Positions 13,944 through 17,660 of a stretch of 17,660 bases of DNA are shown here, in pieces. Position numbers and translations under genes: made by a program. Numbering within the stretch: position 1 is the stretch's first letter; the number at the start of each line of letters is the position of its first letter. The stretch is from CAYSIX01 sp964431205. Its GTDB lineage: Bacteria > Planctomycetota > Phycisphaerae > Phycisphaerales > Phycisphaeraceae. The notes under the pieces are model-generated. The model had not been told where the DNA came from. It made no database searches and saw only the letters and a program-made list of their open reading frames with translations. Where the stretch lies: contig CAYSIX010000069.1 of NCBI GenBank assembly GCA_964431205.1, forward strand, positions 1 through 17,660, given 5' to 3'.

Positions 13944-15359
13944 ATGACGCGATGTCCGCAGATCATGGCGTGCGGTGCGATGTTTCTGGCAGGGGCCCTC
14001 ACGCTGTTCGCTCAGGGGCCCGGCGTGACGGATCCGCCTGAACCCGAGTCTCCACGCGATCCCCTGTCCGTGGCGCAGAACCGCGCCGCCGTCGAGGCCC
14101 TGGTCGGCTCGTGGCGGGCGAGCGTCGGCGGTCAGGCGCTCACCCTCTCGTTCACCGAGGACGGCCGGGCCACGGTCGACGGTCGCGCCGCCCGATTCTC
14201 CGTCGCCGGCAACCAGCTCACCCTCGCGTTCGACTCCGAGTCGGAAGACGACGCCGGCCACGCGCCCCCCACGGTCACCTACACCTTCGAGCTCATCGGC
14301 AACGAGCTCAAGCTCACCGGCGGAAGCCTCAGCGCCGACGTCGTCTTCTCCCGTGAGCTCGCTCTGTCGCACTACGTTCACCACTTCACGTCGCTGTTCA
14401 ACGTCACACCGCAGTCGCTCGCCCACAAGGCGCAGCGCGTGCTGTTCATCGTCGTGATCGTCATCGCGGCGCGCCTGCTGATCGCCGCGATCCGCGGGCT
14501 CAGCCACCTGCTGATCTTCTCCGAACGCGGCCCCCTGCGCCTGGTCTACCGCCATCACAAGAACCGCGCCCGCACCATCCACCTGCTCGTGCTCAACCTG
14601 ATCAAGTATTTCATCTACTTCACCGCCCTGGGCATGATCCTCACCGAGCTGGGCGTGAACTACGCGACGTATCTGGCCTCGCTTTCGGTCATCGGCCTGG
14701 CGATCGGGTTCGGCTCCCAGGGCCTCGTCCAGGACATGGTCACCGGGTTCTTCATCATCTTCGAGGGCCAGTTCGACGTCGGGGACATGATCGAGGTCTC
14801 GGGTCAGACCGGTGTCGTCGAGGAGCTCGGCTTGCGCATGACCAAGCTGCGCAGCTACACGGGGCAGGTCGTCGTGATCCCGAACCGCAACATCGCGATC
14901 GTCGGCAACTTTTCCCGCGGGGCGCAGCGGGCCTACGTGGACGTGGCGGTCGCTTCGCCGGACCGGGCGACGCCCGCGCTGGAGCTGCTCGGGACGCTGG
15001 CGCGTGAGCTGCAGCGGCAGTACGAGGGCGTGATCCTCGAGCCGATCCGCACGACCGGGCCGATCTCACTGCGTACCGGCGAGCACTTCGTCCGCCTGCA
15101 CCTGTCGATCTGGCCCGGGCAGACGTGGGTGATCGACCAGCAACTGCTGCCGCGGCTGCGCGAGCGGTTCGCCGATGAGGGGATCGAAATCGCTCGCGAT
15201 CGCGTGACGGTGTTCTATCATGCCCGAGATCGCGAACCGGTCCGCGGCTGGGCGGAGCGCTGGCCGTGGACCACGCGAAAGGAGAAGGATGAGGCTCCCG
15301 ATTCGCCCCCTGCGTCAGTGCGTTCGCAAGCCGGCGGCTCGGCGGACGTCCAGCCGTAA
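13944..15359 (+). CDS. MscS-family mechanosensitive channel with beta-rich N-terminal domain
   Basis: Inner-membrane channel that opens on osmotic downshock. Taking the ATG at 13944, the product has 471 residues. A signal peptide (about 1-23, LAGALTLFA|QGP) is followed by a periplasmic domain of short beta strands (about 50-137; WRASVGGQALTLSFTEDG, YTFELIGNELKLTGG) that I do not assign to a named family. TM1 is at about 164-186, TM2 at 211-235, and the pore-lining TM3 at 241-272 with the small-residue pattern LAIGFGSQGLVQDMVTGFF. The MscS beta domain (FDVGDMIEVSGQTGVVEELGLR, VVVIPNRNI) and the alpha/beta C-terminal domain follow, then a charged tail. The ATG is the very first codon after the Ns, so the true start may lie in the gap; ATG 13965 is another option. 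The 3' end overlaps the lipoprotein gene by 71 bases. Confidence 0.9.
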   Translation: MTRCPQIMACGAMFLAGALTLFAQGPGVTDPPEPESPRDPLSVAQNRAAVEALVGSWRASVGGQALTLSFTEDGRATVDGRAARFSVAGNQLTLAFDSESEDDAGHAPPTVTYTFELIGNELKLTGGSLSADVVFSRELALSHYVHHFTSLFNVTPQSLAHKAQRVLFIVVIVIAARLLIAAIRGLSHLLIFSERGPLRLVYRHHKNRARTIHLLVLNLIKYFIYFTALGMILTELGVNYATYLASLSVIGLAIGFGSQGLVQDMVTGFFIIFEGQFDVGDMIEVSGQTGVVEELGLRMTKLRSYTGQVVVIPNRNIAIVGNFSRGAQRAYVDVAVASPDRATPALELLGTLARELQRQYEGVILEPIRTTGPISLRTGEHFVRLHLSIWPGQTWVIDQQLLPRLRERFADEGIEIARDRVTVFYHARDREPVRGWAERWPWTTRKEKDEAPDSPPASVRSQAGGSADVQP

Positions 15360-15831
15360 CCGCCACGGCTCGAAGCGATCGCGATCACGCCCGTGCCTGG
15401 CGGCGTTGGCGTCGTTGATGCTGGCGGCGGTAAGCGGATGTGCGCCGCTGGCCATCGGGTCCGTCGGCAGCCTCGCGGGGTTGACCACGACGGCGGTGTC
15501 GGCCGGGGGCGGCGCCTTCCGCCTCGGCAAGCTGCACGCCTCCGAGATGATGCCGGACGAAGCCGTCAAGCACGCCGTGCGCCACGCCGCGGACGAGCTG
15601 GACCTGCGTTGCACCCACGACCGCGAGGCCGGCGAGGGCGTGTGGCGCTTCGTCTTCAAGGACGAACGAGACGAGACGATCCGTGCCCGTGTCGATCGGC
15701 GCACCGCCAACCTGACCGCGTTGCTGATCGACGTCGGCTGGTTCGGCTCGGAGGCGACCGCGAGGCTGTTTCTCACGCGCATCCACACGAGGCTGTACAA
15801 CCTGCCCGAGCCCGGTCGGGAACGGTCGTAG
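15289..15831 (+). CDS. Putative lipoprotein, DUF3568-like
   Basis: A 180-residue predicted lipoprotein with no known activity. The ATG at 15289 follows a strong AAGGAGAAGG site and lies inside the end of the channel gene in another frame (71-base overlap), so expression is probably coupled. The N-terminal region is unusually long and Arg-rich (about residues 1-35), then a hydrophobic stretch (CLAALASLMLAA) and a lipobox V48-S-G-C51 for lipid attachment. The mature part begins APLAIGSVGSLAGL, a Gly/Ala/Ser-rich segment, followed by an alpha/beta domain (AVKHAVRHAADELDLRC, GVWRFVFKDERDETIRARVD, LTALLIDVGWFGSE). This layout resembles DUF3568 lipoproteins that I associate with Planctomycetota and relatives; that assignment is from memory and moderate. 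A start nearer the lipobox is possible, but no ATG lies between except one within the hydrophobic core. Confidence 0.75.
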   Translation: MRLPIRPLRQCVRKPAARRTSSRNRHGSKRSRSRPCLAALASLMLAAVSGCAPLAIGSVGSLAGLTTTAVSAGGGAFRLGKLHASEMMPDEAVKHAVRHAADELDLRCTHDREAGEGVWRFVFKDERDETIRARVDRRTANLTALLIDVGWFGSEATARLFLTRIHTRLYNLPEPGRERS

Positions 15832-15839
15832 TCGCCCGA

Positions 15840-15866
15840 CGGCGTGAGCCCGCCGCGCTTACGCCG
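15840..15866. terminator. Hairpin between convergent genes, possible bidirectional terminator
   Basis: CGGCGTGAG (15840-15848) pairs with CTTACGCCG (15858-15866) over nine positions including one G-T pair, with a 9-base loop. It lies in the 42-base space between the lipoprotein and RES toxin stops. No T-run follows on either strand, so intrinsic termination is uncertain. Confidence 0.4.
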
Positions 15867-15873
15867 CGACGTC

Positions 15874-16656
15874 CTACGCCGCTTCCGGGTCGGGAAGCGC
15901 GCCGTCGACCTCGAAGTCGGCCCGGCGAAATGTCAGGTGGGCCGCGACGGTCAACGCGTGCTTTCGGTAAAGCAGCACCTCGTCTCTCGATGCGGTGCCT
16001 CCCCACGTCACCATCCTGGTCTGGTCCACGTTGGGAGGATCAAACGCGCGCGGCGTGAAGACGCCCAGCGCCTTGCCCCTATCGGGATCACGTGCCGAGT
16101 GAAATCGGAACGCTTCGACGCCGGCCTCCCGCATGTGGTGTCCCAGCGCCTGCGAGTGGCTGTAGTCGCCTGGGTGACTGATCCGGTGCCGATGTGCGAG
16201 AAAGGGCGGCCGGGTCAGGTCGACACCACGCCGGGTCCGGATCGAGGCGGTAAAGTCGGTCCATTCGATCGTGACGGGGCCAAGTTTCGGCGCCTCGGTC
16301 GCGTCGAGAAACCGAAGCATGTGGAACGACTTCTCGGCCAAGGCGGTCTCCGATCGTTCTGCGCCGTACCAGATCGCGCGTTCGTGGGCGCGGCCGAAAC
16401 GCGAGCCCGACTTCAGCGGCGGACGGTAACGAAAGGGGGTCGCCAGCAGGTAGTGCAGCGCGGCGGCACGTGCGTCAGGATCGGGCGAGGGCTTGACGCC
16501 GTCGATGAGCGATTCCAATAGCGCCTGCCGCTCGTCGCTCGAGACGAGGTGCCGCGTGGCGATGACATGTTGCGCTTCGACGACACGGTGCGCGGTTGCG
16601 CGCAGTGGGCGGACGTTAGCTGTGCCCCCGCAGCGCGTCCAGATAGTCGGCGACAC
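15874..16656 (-). CDS. RES-domain toxin
   Basis: Toxin of a RES-Xre pair. RES proteins are ADP-ribosyltransferase-like; characterised members deplete NAD+ (NAD+ phosphorylase or glycohydrolase activity) and stop growth. The start is GTG at 16656 with AGGGGA upstream, inside the end of the antitoxin gene (41-base overlap). The 260 residues open with RVVEAQHVIATRHLVSS, followed by HYLLATPFRYRPP. The residues that name the family are present: R86 in GSRFG, Y97 and E100 in AIWYGAE, E108 in TALAE, and S187 with R189 in FRFHSARD. A C-terminal segment (TWGGTASRDEVLLY) follows. Length and motif spacing suit the longer RES subfamily. All expected active-site residues are intact, so it looks functional. 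It converges on the lipoprotein gene. Confidence 0.9.
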   Translation of the reverse strand: MSPTIWTRCGGTANVRPLRATAHRVVEAQHVIATRHLVSSDERQALLESLIDGVKPSPDPDARAAALHYLLATPFRYRPPLKSGSRFGRAHERAIWYGAERSETALAEKSFHMLRFLDATEAPKLGPVTIEWTDFTASIRTRRGVDLTRPPFLAHRHRISHPGDYSHSQALGHHMREAGVEAFRFHSARDPDRGKALGVFTPRAFDPPNVDQTRMVTWGGTASRDEVLLYRKHALTVAAHLTFRRADFEVDGALPDPEAA

Positions 16657-17026
16657 GATTGATCCCCTGAATGGATTGCACCATATCCACGGGCCGGTTG
16701 CACAGGTGCTTGTTTTCGCTGTGGAACCAGAGGCGGCACTGCTCGAGGTTGCCGCCGAACAGGGTGTAAAGGCTGCGATAGACGCGCAGGAACATCAGGG
16801 CCAACTCGCCGGCTTTGGACTCGACGGGCAGCGGGCGTCGGGGCATACGTGAGACCGAAGCCGGGCTCAGGCCGATGATCTGCGCGAGCGTCGCCTGTTT
16901 GACGCCGAGGTTCCCAGCGGCGCGCAGCAGGGCCTCGGTGACGACCTCACCCGGGTCGGGCTCATCGGCCGAACGGGACTGTGGGGCAGCGGGCGACATA
17001 ACGTCTGAGGAAATGATACGGGGCAT
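16616..17026 (-). CDS. Xre/MbcA/ParS-type antitoxin of the RES pair
   Basis: Antitoxin and probable autoregulator. The 136-residue protein has a helix-turn-helix (about 41-61; GVKQATLAQIIGLSPASVSR) and a C-terminal toxin-binding domain of the DUF2384 (MbcA/ParS/Xre) type: LWFHSENKHL, NRPVDMVQS, then GINRVADYLDALRG at the end, which typically covers the toxin active site. It precedes and overlaps the toxin by 41 bases, the usual order. The start is uncertain: ATG 17026 is used, but the in-frame ATG at 16999 would also keep the whole HTH, and neither has a visible Shine-Dalgarno. The upstream 82 bases are distinctly A/T-rich. Confidence 0.9.
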   Translation of the reverse strand: MPRIISSDVMSPAAPQSRSADEPDPGEVVTEALLRAAGNLGVKQATLAQIIGLSPASVSRMPRRPLPVESKAGELALMFLRVYRSLYTLFGGNLEQCRLWFHSENKHLCNRPVDMVQSIQGINRVADYLDALRGHS

Positions 17027-17108
17027 TCATTGCTATGGCAAGCAAAGGTGTTCCCTGCTTTCGATATCTCGCCTGCCGAAGTAATGAACACAAAGCTCTG
17101 CAATTTAG
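17027..17108 (-). promoter_or_regulatory. A/T-rich control region of the RES-Xre pair
   Basis: This spacer between the thrS stop and the antitoxin start is clearly lower in G+C than its surroundings. It contains a 6-bp inverted repeat GTGTTC (17048-17053) / GAACAC (17086-17091) and a shorter TTGC-CATA-GCAA palindrome (17030-17041 region, - strand reading). These are candidate operator half-sites for the Xre antitoxin. I could not pick a convincing -35/-10 pair, nor a thrS terminator. Confidence 0.35.
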
Positions 17109-17660
17109 TTACTTAGCGGCCTCCGGGCTCAGCGGTGCGAGGCTCCGCGAGCTCGCCTCGTCGCGTGCCAGGCTCACGAACTCGTTCACCGGCATCGCGC
17201 CGCGGTCGCCCTCGCTGCGGTGACGCACGCTCACCGTCCCCGCCGCCTCGTCCTTGCCCCCGACCACGAGCATGTACGGCACCTTCTCGTCCTGGGCGAC
17301 CTTGATCTTGGCGTTGAGCCGATCGTTGCTCTCGTCGATCGCCACGCGCAGGCCCGCGGCCGAGGCGGCGTCGGCGACCTGGCGTGCGTAGCCCAGGAAC
17401 TTGTCGCTGATCGGCAGCACGCGTACCTGCTGCGGCGAAAGCCAAAGCGGAAACGCGCCGTTGAAGTGCTCGATCAGCACGCCGACAAACCGCTCCATCG
17501 AACCGAACGGCGCCCGGTGGATCATGACCGGTCGGTGCGGCTTGTTGTCCGCCCCGGTGTACTCCAGCTCGAACCGCTGCGGGAGCTGGTAATCGACCTG
17601 CACGGTCCCGAGCTGCCACTCCCGGCCGATCACGTCGCGGACGACGAAGTCGATCTTCGG
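17109..17660 (-). CDS. thrS: Threonyl-tRNA synthetase, 3' part
   Basis: The C-terminal 183 residues of a class II aminoacyl-tRNA synthetase that charges tRNA-Thr; the 5' part lies beyond the window end, where the frame is open from base 17660. Visible residues begin PKIDFVVRDVIGREWQLGT, the catalytic-core segment typical of ThrRS. VMIHRAPFGSMERF (45-58) includes H48, matching the third zinc ligand used in threonine recognition, and motif 3 with R57. The anticodon-binding domain starts at about FPLWLSPQQVRVLPI and runs to VNEFVSLARDE. A short Ser/Ala/Pro tail ends at TAA (17109-17111). The GTG at 17633 is internal and not a start. The gene is followed by the RES-Xre pair on the same strand. 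Confidence 0.95.
   Translation of the reverse strand, partial: PKIDFVVRDVIGREWQLGTVQVDYQLPQRFELEYTGADNKPHRPVMIHRAPFGSMERFVGVLIEHFNGAFPLWLSPQQVRVLPISDKFLGYARQVADAASAAGLRVAIDESNDRLNAKIKVAQDEKVPYMLVVGGKDEAAGTVSVRHRSEGDRGAMPVNEFVSLARDEASSRSLAPLSPEAAK

Noticed and set aside
12430..14582. Long ORFs crossing the ten Ns (+ 12430-13947 and - 13623-14582)
   Set aside because: They depend on unknown bases being open and lie antisense to the GspE-like or MscS genes.
1..17660. CRISPR arrays, insertion sequences, rRNA
   Set aside because: No regularly spaced repeats, transposase motifs or rRNA segments were recognised on either strand.

Overview
The window is GC-rich bacterial chromosomal DNA, most likely from a member of the Planctomycetota, perhaps Phycisphaerae-like. 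This is inferred from the gene mix: a planctomycete-style cytochrome c oxidase subunit III, large secreted proteins of unknown function, an FG-GAP protein and a DUF3568-like lipoprotein. No rRNA or other decisive marker is present. Ten Ns at 13934-13943 mark an assembly gap, so linkage across that point is not proven.

Layout from left to right. (1) The + strand at 1-1859 holds the 3' end of a NosL-like copper-binding protein, followed by a cytochrome c oxidase subunit III with a whole c-type cytochrome domain inserted in its TM3-TM4 loop; this is a respiratory-oxidase locus cut by the window edge. (2) On the - strand from 9268 down to 2133, four genes lie head to tail: a secreted FG-GAP repeat protein, a translationally coupled secreted trypsin-like (S1C) protease, a large secreted protein of unknown function, and dihydrolipoyl dehydrogenase. 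They are followed by tRNA-Ser(GCU) and its terminator. (3) purU (formyltetrahydrofolate deformylase) is divergent on the + strand at 9432-10325. (4) A lower-GC island on the - strand (10326 to about 12160) carries an AbiE-type toxin-antitoxin pair. It directly abuts the purU stop codon and is preceded by a perfect 20-bp inverted repeat with a consensus -35 beside it. (5) A small GNAT acetyltransferase (+) converges on a short GspE/PilB-like secretion ATPase (-). (6) After the gap come an MscS-type channel with a beta-rich periplasmic domain and an overlapping lipoprotein gene, both on the + strand. (7) On the - strand are a second toxin-antitoxin pair, of RES-Xre type, and the 3' end of thrS.

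Working together: the first two genes probably serve assembly and function of a terminal oxidase (copper delivery and an electron-accepting heme c). The FG-GAP, protease and 687-residue genes all encode signal peptides and look like one cell-envelope module. The two toxin-antitoxin modules, within about 7 kb of each other and tucked between housekeeping genes, mark this part as an accessory or defence-type insertion zone. The most unusual items are the cytochrome c insertion in CoxIII, the AbiE promoter-operator palindrome, and the inverted repeat framing a -10 box in the purU/FG-GAP divergent region.
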